DNA of 64,000 bases from DASQBT01 sp963782495 (GTDB lineage: Bacteria > Pseudomonadota > Gammaproteobacteria > Burkholderiales > Thiobacillaceae): contig CAWAJU010000006.1 in NCBI GenBank assembly GCA_963782495.1, positions 124,001-188,000 on the forward strand. The letters run 5' to 3'. The notes below the pieces were generated by a model. It saw nothing but the letters and a program-made list of their open reading frames with translations. It searched no databases and was not told where the DNA came from. Shown piece after piece: positions 9,077 through 17,229 of this stretch; within the stretch, counting starts at the first letter, position 1; each line of letters starts with the position of its first letter. The position numbers and the translations under genes are program-made.

Positions 9077-10123
9077 ATGCGCGCGTCACACTGGCTCATC
9101 CTGGTTTCTAGCCTGTTCAATGTCCCAGCCGCTTTAGCGGATTCACCGCCTGAAGCGGTGCAAGCCGCTCCCCAGGCTGCGCAAGCCGCTCCCGAAGCCG
9201 CGCAACCCGCAGCACCGGCCACTCCCGAAGCCGCGCAACCCGCAGCACCGGCCGCTCCCGAGGCTGCGCAAGCCGCTCCTGTGGCAGCACAAAGCGCTCC
9301 CCCGGTCGTGCAGCCAGTTCCTCAAGCGATGCCAGCCGTTCCGCAAGCAATGCAGCCGGTTATCGTCGCACCTGTGGCACCCATGCCCAATCCCTGGATG
9401 AATCAAACAGCTTTGCCGTTTCCAACGTTGCCCTTTCCGGGGTTACCGCTTCCCGGACAACCCATGCAGAATCCCTGGGTGAGCCAGACGCCGCAGCAAG
9501 GTGCTAATGGACTGCCCTTCGCCTTCCTCCCCTACATCATGCCCAATATGCTGCCCAATCTGGGACCTCCGCAGCCACCGCGCAAGCCCTACACCATGCA
9601 TCGGGTGATACCGGAGGAGGCCAAGCAGCAGATGATGCAGATGATGATGCCGATGATGACCGGCATGCTGCGCATGACCATGCCGGAGGCGATGAACTGG
9701 TTCGCCTACAAGATCAAGGCCAAGCCCGGCCTGTCGTTTGACGATGTAGTGGAATCCATGAAGCTGCGCGCCAATCAGCTCAATTTCAAGCATGTGAGCG
9801 AAAACCTGATGTGGAAGGATTTCCAGGCGGTGTTGGGCGACAAGGATGCGCCGCGCATGGAGGTCCACAGCTTTTGCGATATCAAGGTGGCGCGCGACCT
9901 GCTTAAGCTCAGCCCGGAATTTCTGGTGTTTCTTCCCTGCCGCATCGCGGTCATGGAGGATGCCGACAAGAACATCTGGGTCATGATGCTGGACTGGGAC
10001 ATGACTTGGGTGGCTGGCTACGAGCAGCAGATGGGTCTGAGCATGGAACTGACCAAGGGCGCATGGGAACTTCGCCAGAAGATGGCCGATATCATGAAAG
10101 CCGGCGCCAATGGCGACCTCTAG
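9077..10123 (+). CDS. Exported DUF302-domain protein with Pro/Ala repeats and a Met-rich segment
   Basis: 348 aa from the ATG at 9077, which gives a clean signal peptide (MRASHWLILVSSLFNVPAALA); upstream in-frame starts would bury it. Residues about 22-110 are a low-complexity linker of AAPEAAQPAAPA-type repeats. Residues about 110-175 are Pro/Asn/Gln-rich with PNPWM repeats. Near residue 195 is a striking methionine cluster (QQMMQMMMPMMTGMLRM). The C-terminal 130 residues resemble the DUF302 fold (WFAYKIKAKPGLSFDDVV ... FLPCRIAV). The linker suggests a cell-wall-spanning or tethered periplasmic protein. Metal binding by the Met cluster is a guess. Confidence 0.7.
   Translation: MRASHWLILVSSLFNVPAALADSPPEAVQAAPQAAQAAPEAAQPAAPATPEAAQPAAPAAPEAAQAAPVAAQSAPPVVQPVPQAMPAVPQAMQPVIVAPVAPMPNPWMNQTALPFPTLPFPGLPLPGQPMQNPWVSQTPQQGANGLPFAFLPYIMPNMLPNLGPPQPPRKPYTMHRVIPEEAKQQMMQMMMPMMTGMLRMTMPEAMNWFAYKIKAKPGLSFDDVVESMKLRANQLNFKHVSENLMWKDFQAVLGDKDAPRMEVHSFCDIKVARDLLKLSPEFLVFLPCRIAVMEDADKNIWVMMLDWDMTWVAGYEQQMGLSMELTKGAWELRQKMADIMKAGANGDL
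9188..9253 (+). repeat. 33-bp tandem repeat inside the DUF302 gene
   Basis: Two near-identical 33-base units (9188-9220 and 9221-9253, differing at the first base), followed by a diverged third unit. They encode the APEAAQPAAPA repeats of the linker. Such in-frame repeats can change copy number by slippage. Confidence 0.85.
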
Positions 10124-10144
10124 AAGCGCCTAAGCAACTCTCTG

Positions 10145-10168
10145 AGGGCCGGCATTGCCGGCCCTTTT
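10145..10168 (+). terminator. Rho-independent terminator after the DUF302 gene
   Basis: A 9-bp perfect stem AGGGCCGGC / GCCGGCCCT with a 3-base loop, followed by TTT. It lies 22 bases after the stop codon. Confidence 0.9.
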
Positions 10169-10284
10169 CATTTCGCCGTCCGGCGCGAACACCGCCCGGA
10201 CCGGTGCAGGGTTTTTGACCTTCCGATAGCCAAGGCGGGTGGCATCCAGGACCGCACGCGAAACCCCGTGTAACCGGGAGATTC

Positions 10285-10298
10285 TTGATTTAAATCAA
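10285..10298. promoter_or_regulatory. Perfect FNR/Anr/Dnr-type box
   Basis: TTGATTTAAATCAA matches the FNR consensus TTGAT-N4-ATCAA in all ten defined positions. It is centred at 10291.5. A possible -10 (GATACT, 10320-10325) would put the start near 10332, with the box at about -41, the class II activation position. A second -10 candidate (TATAAA, 10348-10353) would give about -68. The only downstream gene is the octaheme cytochrome. Confidence 0.85.
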
Positions 10299-10410
10299 TG
10301 CGGAATATTGTCATCCGGTGATACTTTCCTGTCCTGATATTGTGGTCTATAAATAGCAATTCGCGGCTAGCCGTGTGTTTGCCCGTTTCGCCCATTCAGG
10401 AGAGGGAATT

Positions 10411-11865
10411 ATGAAAAAAATGTTTCCGCCGCTACGTTGGATCGGCCTTGCGCTGCTCTGTCTATTCCCGGCCTTGTTTTCAGGCACAGTCCTGGCCGAC
10501 GCGGACCCGGGGCAAAAATGCGTCAAATGCCACGCGATCCAAACGCCAGGACTGTTCAAGGAATGGCAACTCAGCCGCCACGGGGAAAAGGGCGTCGACT
10601 GCTATGACTGCCACAAGGCCGACGCCACCGACAAGGATGGCTTCATGCATCACAGTTTCCGAATCCACGTCATCGTTTCGCCCAAGGACTGCGGCACCTG
10701 TCATAGCCAGGAAGTGGCCGAGATGACGCGATCCCACCACGCCAAGGCGGGAGATATTCTGAACTCCCTGGACAACATCATAGGCGAGGTGGTCGGTGGT
10801 CCGGCCGCCGTTAATGCAGGTTGCCGCCAGTGCCACGGTTCGAACGTGGAACTGGACGCCAACGGCAAGCCCACACCACAGACTTGGCCCAATACCGGAA
10901 TCGGCCGGCACAATCCGGACGGCTCGCGCGGTTCCTGCACGGCCTGCCACGCCCGTCATCGCTTTTCCGTTGCCCAGGCTCGGACCCCGGACACCTGCGG
11001 CAAGTGCCATGTAGGTCCCGATCACCCGCAGATCGAGATCTACAACGAATCCAAGCACGGCATCATTTACCGCGCCAAGGTCAATGAAATGAATCTGGAG
11101 TCTCGGAAATGGGTCGCCGGCAGGGACTACACCGCCGCGCCCACCTGCACCACCTGCCACATGGGTGCCGCCCCCGGCATCGAACGCACCCACGATGTGG
11201 GTGAGCGGATCTCCTGGACCCTGCGTCCGGCCATCTCAACCAAGATTAACCTGGTCCGCCTTGACAATGGTGATGAGTTTGACCAGCCTGCAAGCAAGCC
11301 TCTTCCCAAGGTGGGCGACGATATCAAGGGTGCCAAGGTGACGGAAATCCTGACCTGGGATCAGCGCCGCGACAAGATGAAGCAAGTCTGCGCGGCCTGC
11401 CATGCACCGGACATGATCGAGGGCCATTACAAGCAGTTTGACGACGTGGTAGATCTCTACAATGACAAGTTCGCCAAGCCAATCGCGGCAATGATGAAGG
11501 AACTGCAGGATAAGGGCTACCTCACCGCCGAACCACTCGACGCAGAGATCAAGTGGACCTGGTTCGAACTCTGGCACCATGAAGGCCGCCGCGCGCGCCA
11601 TGGCGCCTCCATGAACGGGCCGGACTACACCTGGTGGCATGGCATGTATGAAGTGTCCAAGCACACATACATGAAATGGATTCCCGAAATGCGCGAAGTC
11701 GTGCGCAAGAAGGATGGCAACGAGAAGTTTGCTGACGAACTGCTGGCAAAATACTTCAAGCCCATCGAGGGCCATGACTGGTACTTCAACGGGATCAGCA
11801 AGGACTCCATCGACAAGGTACGCAAGGGTTACGAGGAACGCTACGGCAAGGGTTCCTTAAAGTAG
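10411..11865 (+). CDS. Octaheme c-type cytochrome, hydroxylamine oxidoreductase family
   Basis: 484 aa with a signal peptide (cleavage after VLA near residue 29) and exactly eight CXXCH heme sites at about residues 37, 64, 94, 138, 176, 196, 246 and 327. The C-terminal helical part (FELWHHEGRRARHGASMNGPDYTWWHGMYE) is characteristic of the HAO family. The protein is periplasmic, with no C-terminal membrane anchor. Family members oxidise hydroxylamine or hydrazine, or reduce nitrite, NO or hydroxylamine. Which applies depends on the heme-P460 cross-linking tyrosine, which I cannot place with certainty. The FNR-type box upstream and the absence of haoB, cycA or amo genes suggest an anaerobic or NOx role. 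The ATG at 10411 follows AGGAGAGG. Confidence 0.9.
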   Translation: MKKMFPPLRWIGLALLCLFPALFSGTVLADADPGQKCVKCHAIQTPGLFKEWQLSRHGEKGVDCYDCHKADATDKDGFMHHSFRIHVIVSPKDCGTCHSQEVAEMTRSHHAKAGDILNSLDNIIGEVVGGPAAVNAGCRQCHGSNVELDANGKPTPQTWPNTGIGRHNPDGSRGSCTACHARHRFSVAQARTPDTCGKCHVGPDHPQIEIYNESKHGIIYRAKVNEMNLESRKWVAGRDYTAAPTCTTCHMGAAPGIERTHDVGERISWTLRPAISTKINLVRLDNGDEFDQPASKPLPKVGDDIKGAKVTEILTWDQRRDKMKQVCAACHAPDMIEGHYKQFDDVVDLYNDKFAKPIAAMMKELQDKGYLTAEPLDAEIKWTWFELWHHEGRRARHGASMNGPDYTWWHGMYEVSKHTYMKWIPEMREVVRKKDGNEKFADELLAKYFKPIEGHDWYFNGISKDSIDKVRKGYEERYGKGSLK

Positions 11866-11884
11866 TAGCCTCCCCGGTCTGAGC

Positions 11885-11911
11885 GCCCTCCCTCGCGGGA
11901 GGGCATTTTCT
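11885..11911 (+). terminator. Rho-independent terminator after the octaheme cytochrome
   Basis: An 8-bp perfect stem GCCCTCCC / GGGAGGGC with loop TCGC, followed by ATTTTCTT, 19 bases after the stop. Some read-through into the TPR gene, only a few bases downstream, is possible. Confidence 0.88.
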
Positions 11912-11918
11912 TCTGCAG

Positions 11919-12374
11919 ATGACACGAAATATGAAATCAGCTTACATGGTACGTGCACTTGGCTGCGCTTCAGTTCTTCTTGGCCTATGGCTTATCGGAT
12001 CAGCTCAGGCAGACACCAGTTCCTCGCTTCTCAACCAGGCCTATCAGGAGTGGTCGAATGGCCATCTGGACAAGGCACAGCAGCTTTATGAAAACGCTGT
12101 AAAGGCAGATCCCAAGTCAGTGGAAGGGCACATGAGACTGGCGGGCCTGCTTTTGTCGCGCAACAACTACAGCGCCAGTACAAAAGAGTATCAGCGCCTT
12201 ATCGGCCTGGATCCGAAGAATGCCAAAGCATGGATAGGCCTGGGAATTGCCTACCTGCATAGCGGCGACAAGAGCATGACGCGTGCCGCGTGGGAGGAGG
12301 CCATGCGCCTGGAACCCGCACGCCAGCAGCAGCTTGCGCCTCTGCTGGCCAGGTTGGACACCCCCAGCCCCTAG
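11919..12374 (+). CDS. Exported TPR protein
   Basis: 151 aa with a hydrophobic export signal (VRALGCASVLLGLWLIGSAQA) and about three tetratricopeptide repeats (AYQEWSNGHLDKAQQLYENAVKADPKS, GHMRLAGLLLSRNNYSASTKEY, AWIGLGIAYLHSGDKSMTRAAW). TPR domains scaffold protein contacts. It follows the octaheme cytochrome and may assist its maturation or interactions, which is inference from position only. The start is uncertain: ATGs at 11919, 11931 and 11946 are in frame and none has a strong ribosome site. The terminator directly ahead suggests separate or attenuated expression. Confidence 0.8.
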   Translation: MTRNMKSAYMVRALGCASVLLGLWLIGSAQADTSSSLLNQAYQEWSNGHLDKAQQLYENAVKADPKSVEGHMRLAGLLLSRNNYSASTKEYQRLIGLDPKNAKAWIGLGIAYLHSGDKSMTRAAWEEAMRLEPARQQQLAPLLARLDTPSP

Positions 12375-12392
12375 AGCTTGCGCAACCCCACC

Positions 12393-12418
12393 AGCCGGCT
12401 ACGCAGCTGGCTTTTTTT
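12393..12418 (+). terminator. Rho-independent terminator after the TPR gene
   Basis: Stem AGCCGGCT / AGCTGGCT (8 bp with one G-U pair), loop ACGC, then seven T residues. Confidence 0.9.
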
Positions 12419-12518
12419 ATTGCCGGTGTGCGCGGGCAGACAACCGCATGCCTGTCTCAGGTAATATTCCCGTTTGCTGCATTTTTCATGCAGCCAGCTC
12501 AAACTATCTGTTCTTCCC

Positions 12519-13451
12519 ATGTCTGTGCCCCTTGAAGTCGTCGCCGCCATTCTGATGGAGCCCGATGGCCGGGTATTCCTTGCCAGCCGACCGCAAGGCA
12601 AAGTCTATGCGGGCTACTGGGAATTTCCGGGCGGCAAGGTCGAGCCCGGCGAAAGCCTTGAACACGCCCTTGCACGCGAACTGAAGGAAGAACTCGGGAT
12701 TGTTCCGCTGCGCGCCACCCGCTGGATCACCAAGCTCCACACCTATCCTCACGCCACTGTCCGCCTGAATTTCTTTCGGGTCTGGGAATGGGATGGCGAG
12801 CCGCACCCGCACGAAGGCCAGACCTTCGCCTGGATAGAGCCCGCCCACTGCGATGCCGCACCGCTGCTGCCGGCCAATTTCCCCGTGCTCAAAGGCCTCT
12901 CGCTGCCGTCCTTGTATGGCATCACCCAAGCCAAATCGATGGGGCTTGAGGTTTTCCTGCCGCGGCTAAGGGCTGCCCTGGAACAGGGCCTGCACCTGAT
13001 TCAGGTGCGGGACAAGGAACTGCCCGAAGCCGAGCGCCTGAGTCTGGCCAAGACAGTGGTGAAATATGCCCACCCTTACGGCGCGAAAGTGCTGGTTAAC
13101 GGAAGCGCGGAACTGGCCCGCGCGGCACGTGCAGACGGATTGCATCTGGACCGCACCGCACTGACGCGGCTGGACTCGCGGCCCGATTTCGAATGGGTGG
13201 GCGCATCCTGCCATAAGCCGGAGGAACTCGCTCGGGCGGCCGACCTGGCGGATTTTGCCCTGCTCTCACCCGTACTGCCCACCGCCAGCCATCCCGGCGA
13301 ACCTGGCCTGGGGTGGCCCACGTTTGCTCGGTGGGCGGCCACCAGTTCCATCCCTGTTTTTGCCCTGGGCGGCCAGACCCTGGCCAGCATGAACGACGCG
13401 CTGAGTCATGGTGGCCACGGCATCGCCATGCTGCGGGAGGCCTGGAAATGA
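12519..13451 (+). CDS. Fused MutT-type Nudix hydrolase and ThiE/TenI-like domain protein
   Basis: 310 aa from the ATG at 12519. Residues 1-130 are a MutT domain with a full Nudix box at residues 38-60 (GGKVEPGES ... RELKEELG), expected to hydrolyse 8-oxo-dGTP. Residues about 140-310 resemble thiamine-phosphate synthase/TenI (HLIQVRDKELPEAE, VLVNGSAELARAARADGLHLD, FALLSPVLPTASHPGEPGLGW). This fusion is widespread in beta- and gammaproteobacteria as a Nudix family hydrolase. The role of the ThiE-like half is unclear. The stop overlaps the next gene (ATGA). Confidence 0.9.
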   Translation: MSVPLEVVAAILMEPDGRVFLASRPQGKVYAGYWEFPGGKVEPGESLEHALARELKEELGIVPLRATRWITKLHTYPHATVRLNFFRVWEWDGEPHPHEGQTFAWIEPAHCDAAPLLPANFPVLKGLSLPSLYGITQAKSMGLEVFLPRLRAALEQGLHLIQVRDKELPEAERLSLAKTVVKYAHPYGAKVLVNGSAELARAARADGLHLDRTALTRLDSRPDFEWVGASCHKPEELARAADLADFALLSPVLPTASHPGEPGLGWPTFARWAATSSIPVFALGGQTLASMNDALSHGGHGIAMLREAWK

Positions 13452-13867
13452 GGCCGTGGCTTCCACCACTGATGATCATCGGCGCCCTGGCCGGTCTGGC
13501 CTTGTGGGCCCGGCAGCACCAGGCCGAACCTGCGACCGTACAAATGATCCGCTGTACCGATCCGGTGGCGGGCTGCGGATTCATGCACCAGGGCCGGCAG
13601 TCGCAATTGCGCTTTTCCGCACTACCCAAACCGCTGGAGGCATTTGATATTGAACTGTACGCGCCGGCGGCGGCAAAGGCCACGGTCCGGTTTCAGATGG
13701 GGGGCATGGAAATGGGCTTCAACCGTTATGACTTCAAGGCCGGCGGCAAAGGGCTGTTCAAGGCCGAGTCGATTCTGCTGCCGGTATGCACCCAGTCCCG
13801 CTCGGATTGGAGCGCGTTCTTCACGCTCGATGAGTCGAGCTATCAGGTATCCTTTCAAGCGCGCTAG
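13448..13867 (+). CDS. Membrane-anchored hypothetical protein
   Basis: 139 aa beginning at the ATGA overlap with the mutT-like gene, which implies translational coupling. An N-terminal hydrophobic segment (PLMIIGALAGLALWA) precedes a periplasmic domain. That domain has three cysteines (CTDPVAGC and a later VC) and a short Met-rich FQMGGMEMGFNRYDF stretch. I do not recognise the family. The same gene order (Nudix fusion then small membrane protein) may be conserved in related genomes. Confidence 0.7.
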   Translation: MRPWLPPLMIIGALAGLALWARQHQAEPATVQMIRCTDPVAGCGFMHQGRQSQLRFSALPKPLEAFDIELYAPAAAKATVRFQMGGMEMGFNRYDFKAGGKGLFKAESILLPVCTQSRSDWSAFFTLDESSYQVSFQAR

Positions 13868-13934
13868 ATCTTGTTAAGCCGCCCTGGCTTTTTGCCGTTA
13901 ACCTCTTTGTCATATAGTCTGGCCCGGTCGGGGC

Positions 13935-13940
13935 TATAAT
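13935..13940 (+). promoter_or_regulatory. -10 element ahead of phoU
   Basis: A consensus TATAAT 25 bases upstream of the phoU ATG. No good -35 hexamer stands at 16-18 bases (TTGTCA is at 22), so an activator or a weak promoter is likely. Confidence 0.5.
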
Positions 13941-13964
13941 TTTGCGTGACGTGGAGACTTGAGC

Positions 13965-14666
13965 ATGCCAATGGAACACACTTACAGACAATTCGACGCC
14001 GAACTTGAGGGGGTCCGCGCAAGCGTGCTCAAGATGGGCGGGTTGGTGGAAGAACAGATCATCCACTCGGTCGAAGCCCTGGTCTCCGCCAACACTGATC
14101 TCGCTGACGATGTGATCAGCCGCGACCACAACGTCAACGCCCTGGAGGTTTCCATAGACGAGGACGTCGCCCATATCATCGCCCGCCGCCAGCCCACCGC
14201 TTCCGACCTGCGCATGTTGATGATGGTGGTGAAGACCATTACCGATCTGGAGCGCATCGGTGACGAAGCCGCAAAGGTGGCGCGCATGGCCAAGCTCATT
14301 CATGCATCGGGGCGCATCTCTCTGCCGCGCTTCAACGAAGTCAAGTACATGTCAAGCCTGGTGCTGGAAATGCTGAAGAAGGCGCTGGACGGATTTGCCC
14401 GGCTGGATGTCAGCAGCGCTGCCGACATTCTGCGCCAGGACCAGCAGGTGGACGAGGAATTCCGCCTCAACCTGCGCCACCTCATCACCTACATGATGGA
14501 AGACCCGCGCACCATCTCGGTATTCATCGACATCCTGTTTGTGGCAAAGGCCATAGAGCGCATGGGCGACCACGCCAAGAACATGACCGAGTACGTGGTG
14601 TACATGGTCAAGGGCAAGGATGTGCGGCACACTTCCCTGGAAGACGTGGAGCGCGAACTCGACTAG
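13965..14666 (+). CDS. phoU: Phosphate signalling protein PhoU
   Basis: 233 aa. Two PhoU three-helix repeats carry the metal-binding motifs around DLERIGDEAAKVAR (first repeat) and AIERMGDHAKNMTEYVVY (second repeat). PhoU couples the Pst transporter to PhoR and represses the Pho regulon when phosphate is ample. The ATG at 13965 is preferred to a TTG two codons upstream because GGAG lies at suitable spacing. No pst or phoBR genes are next to it. Confidence 0.95.
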   Translation: MPMEHTYRQFDAELEGVRASVLKMGGLVEEQIIHSVEALVSANTDLADDVISRDHNVNALEVSIDEDVAHIIARRQPTASDLRMLMMVVKTITDLERIGDEAAKVARMAKLIHASGRISLPRFNEVKYMSSLVLEMLKKALDGFARLDVSSAADILRQDQQVDEEFRLNLRHLITYMMEDPRTISVFIDILFVAKAIERMGDHAKNMTEYVVYMVKGKDVRHTSLEDVERELD

Positions 14667-15300
14667 AACCGGCGCAGCCAAATTGCGCTCCCTGCGTCCT
14701 CTGGGGGCCGCCACCTGAGCAACTGAATACCCGATTCCACCTCATGCGGCGGCGCCTCCGCACTGCTCAAACGAGTACAGACGGATGTTCAGCGCTCGGA
14801 TAGCCCGCTAAACCAATGCAACAGGCAAGGGCCGGAGCCAAGCCAATACGGGGCCTAGGGCCGGGTCTCCAGTCCTGGGAACAGCCAGAAACTGTGCGCT
14901 CGGCAGGCGAGCTTGTGCTGGATCCGTCCCTGGATCAACTCAAGTGTGCCGCTGAACGGCCGTTTGACCAGCCTTTCATCCTTGCCGTGGAATTGGATCG
15001 CGGCGTGGAAGCTGCCGTCTTGCTGCTACTTCGGCGAAAACAAATCGAAGCTCCCGTGGCCGTCTGTGGCCGCACCGGCAAGCCTGGGTGAGCGCAGCGC
15101 AAAGGTTTCGCGCTCGTGCAACCAGATGCAGTGGCGAATTCCGCCGCCGGCCTAACCTGCACACTGGGCCAGCCTGCAAGCGAAGGTGGCGCGACCGACC
15201 GGGGGGCGCCCGCACGCAACTCTGCCTGCGGCCCGCCTCGCCGGCCTGCGGCGATCCGGTGCACTTATCGGCGCCAGTTCAACCACTGATCGCTCCGGGG
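14667..15300. other. Long intergenic region without a convincing intact gene
   Basis: 634 bases between phoU and the convergent SCO gene. No RNA gene or clear promoter was recognised. The only coding-like signal is a minus-strand frame at 14855-15151, listed separately as a possible gene remnant. Confidence 0.6.
14855..15151 (-). pseudogene. Possible gene remnant
   Basis: One minus-strand frame has protein-like composition and GC-rich third positions (IRHCIWLHERETFALRSP, then after an internal TAG, QQDGSFHAAIQFHGKDERLV, and HKLACRAHSFWLFPG). It is bounded by a stop upstream, contains one internal TAG and has no start. It may be a decayed gene, but I do not recognise the product and it could be chance in high-GC DNA. 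Confidence 0.25.
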
Positions 15301-15918
15301 TCACGCTCCATCGAGCAGTTTGCGCAAGTCCTCGGCGATGGCGGTCGCGCTGTCACTGGCTTCTGCAATCAGTCGTGCCCTGCCTGCGGCGTCGAAAATA
15401 AACACGGCGTTGCTGTGAGTGACTTCATAGTCTCCCTTGGCATCCGGTTCGCCAAGGCTGTATGTGACACGGTAGCGTTTGTTGAGCTCGCGCAGTTGCT
15501 CAGCGTCGTCCGTGCGCAGGCCGACAAACTCAGGGCCAAAGGTCTGCGTGTATCTTCTGAGCCGCTCCGCGGTGTCGCGCTTGGGATCCACGGTCACGAA
15601 CAATACCCGCACATTCGCGGCTGCGCTTCCCAGCTTTGCCAGGGACTGCGAAAGCCTGGCCAGCGTCGTGGGGCAGACGTCAGTACAGCTTGTATAGCCA
15701 AAATACAGCATGACGACCTTGCCGCGATAGCTGCCTGCCGAGAGTGCCTGTCCGGCGTCATCGGCAAGCGAGAATTCCAGTGGGGGCATGACGCCCGTAA
15801 TATTCACCAGGTGCCAGGACTGGTCCCGGGCACATCCGCTCAATGCGCCCGCAACCACGCATAGCGCTACGAGCAGCGCATGCCACGCATGGCGGCGAGG
15901 CGGATTGCAGGCCCTCAT
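15301..15918 (-). CDS. SCO1/SenC-family copper chaperone lipoprotein
   Basis: 205 aa. The ATG at 15918 gives a lipoprotein signal with lipobox LSGC (Cys29). The thioredoxin fold carries the copper-binding CTDVC motif (Cys78, Cys82) followed by P, VTVDPKRDT, and a distal His (VTHSNAVFIFD). SCO proteins deliver copper to, or reduce, the CuA centre of cytochrome c oxidase or related targets. It sits directly after ctaG and a small ORF on the same strand, a typical assembly cluster, but no oxidase subunits are in the window. Confidence 0.92.
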   Translation of the reverse strand: MRACNPPRRHAWHALLVALCVVAGALSGCARDQSWHLVNITGVMPPLEFSLADDAGQALSAGSYRGKVVMLYFGYTSCTDVCPTTLARLSQSLAKLGSAAANVRVLFVTVDPKRDTAERLRRYTQTFGPEFVGLRTDDAEQLRELNKRYRVTYSLGEPDAKGDYEVTHSNAVFIFDAAGRARLIAEASDSATAIAEDLRKLLDGA

Positions 15919-16094
15919 CGGGGCTGGCCCCAATGTGCCGCGCCCACGGCGCGCGCGCCGACAAACATGTCGACCTCCAGAGGGGCGAGTGAATGCGCGA
16001 TCCAATGCTTTGAAGGGGCACAGCCAGGCCGCGATGCCAGGCCGCAAGGCTTTCTGGGCTGTCGAGCGACCTTGCGAACAGGTACGCGACTCAT
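15915..16094 (-). CDS. Small ORF coupled to ctaG and SCO
   Basis: 59 codons. Its ATG overlaps the ctaG stop (ATGA) and its TGA overlaps the SCO ATG (ATGA), so ribosomes could pass through all three frames. The product is basic in the first 30 residues (MSRVPVRKVARQPRKPCG) and has no clear membrane helix or known domain. It fills the gap between two assembly genes exactly. It could be a real small protein or just a coupling frame. Confidence 0.45.
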   Translation of the reverse strand: MSRVPVRKVARQPRKPCGLASRPGCAPSKHWIAHSLAPLEVDMFVGARAVGAAHWGQPR

Positions 16095-16975
16095 TGCACC
16101 GCAGGACATACTGCAACCTTTGCCTCCCGCAACTCGTCGCAATCCACGGCCACATCATCGTGCCGCCATCGCCTTAGCAGAACCAGCGCAGCGATCACGC
16201 TCATCATGGCAGCCGGTATCCAGGTGATCAAACCGCCCAGATTCTGATCGGTCATCGGTGCGATGGACCATGCACGGCCACACACGCCGTAGATCGTGTA
16301 GAGAATCGAATTGTTCAAGGCGATGTAGGCGCCGATGGCAATCTGCGGCAGCATGATAGCCCAAAGCATGAGGATGCGGGCGCCATAGCCGAGCGGATTG
16401 AGTCCTGCGGGTTTTTCCGGGCCCACGACCAGCCTCCAGAACAGCAGACCGTCGATAAGCATGCTCCAGTTCATGGCATCGTAGCGCGCAAGGTTGAGCA
16501 TTGCCCGGAAATGCACCGACGGTATCAGCCAGAAGGCAATCAGCCCAGTGAAAAGAAGCGGCGCGACAAAGGGATTCTGGACCAGGCGATAGGCAGACTG
16601 AGTCAGCGGGTTGTGCCAGAGCGGGACAAAGACTCCCTCCCGCAGCCAGGCTGGCGTGCCCTGGCTTAGCGTCTCCATTGGTGCCGACAATGCGATGAGA
16701 AACGGCCCTGCATGGTGCAGCACCAGGTGCTGAAGGCGGTGCACCCAGAACATGTGCTGGGACAGGTAGTCCAGGTGGGTCTGGAGGAACGCATAGACCG
16801 AGCCCAGCCCAATGAAGAAGGCTGCACTGCGCCAGTAGCCGGGTGACGCCTTCCTGCCGGCGCAGCGCAGGCCACGAACATAGAGTACTGCGCTCCCCGC
16901 GCAAACAAGCAGCACCGTCGGGGAAAACTCCCACGGGCGCATGAAAGCGACGATATTCTGGAGCAGTGGTCGCAT
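16091..16975 (-). CDS. Cytochrome c oxidase assembly factor, caa3-type CtaG family
   Basis: 294 aa with about seven predicted membrane helices. The central motifs HMFWVHRLQHLVLHHAGPFLIALSAP and DAMNWSMLIDGLLFWRLV are typical of the caa3_CtaG family, with several His residues in or near membranes. Family members assist CuB or CuA assembly in caa3-type oxidases; this is not the Cox11-type CtaG. The ATG at 16975 was used; an internal Met 11 residues later is an alternative. It leads the small cluster with the 59-codon ORF and SCO. Confidence 0.85.
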   Translation of the reverse strand: MRPLLQNIVAFMRPWEFSPTVLLVCAGSAVLYVRGLRCAGRKASPGYWRSAAFFIGLGSVYAFLQTHLDYLSQHMFWVHRLQHLVLHHAGPFLIALSAPMETLSQGTPAWLREGVFVPLWHNPLTQSAYRLVQNPFVAPLLFTGLIAFWLIPSVHFRAMLNLARYDAMNWSMLIDGLLFWRLVVGPEKPAGLNPLGYGARILMLWAIMLPQIAIGAYIALNNSILYTIYGVCGRAWSIAPMTDQNLGGLITWIPAAMMSVIAALVLLRRWRHDDVAVDCDELREAKVAVCPAVQ

Positions 16976-17229
16976 GGTTCAGTAAAGTAACGGGAGCATC
17001 CAGTTTGGTCCGAGGTGAAGGTGCAGCAGTAGTCAAATCAGCCGCAGAAGCCGTGCTTGAAGACGATCGCTCTGGATGCAAATCACTACTTCGCAATAGC
17101 CCTATCGGCCGCGTGAATGGATCCTTCTATCGCATTGATCGGCTGTCCGGTTCGACGAAGCTCGACAATCCTGGTAAAGACAGCGCACTTCTAGAAGCTG
17201 CAGCGGCACGCCTTCGACCTACCGAGCTG

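Noticed and set aside
16155..17096. 313-codon minus-strand ORF overlapping ctaG
   Set aside because: Out-of-frame shadow of ctaG, which has clear membrane helices and family motifs in the other frame.
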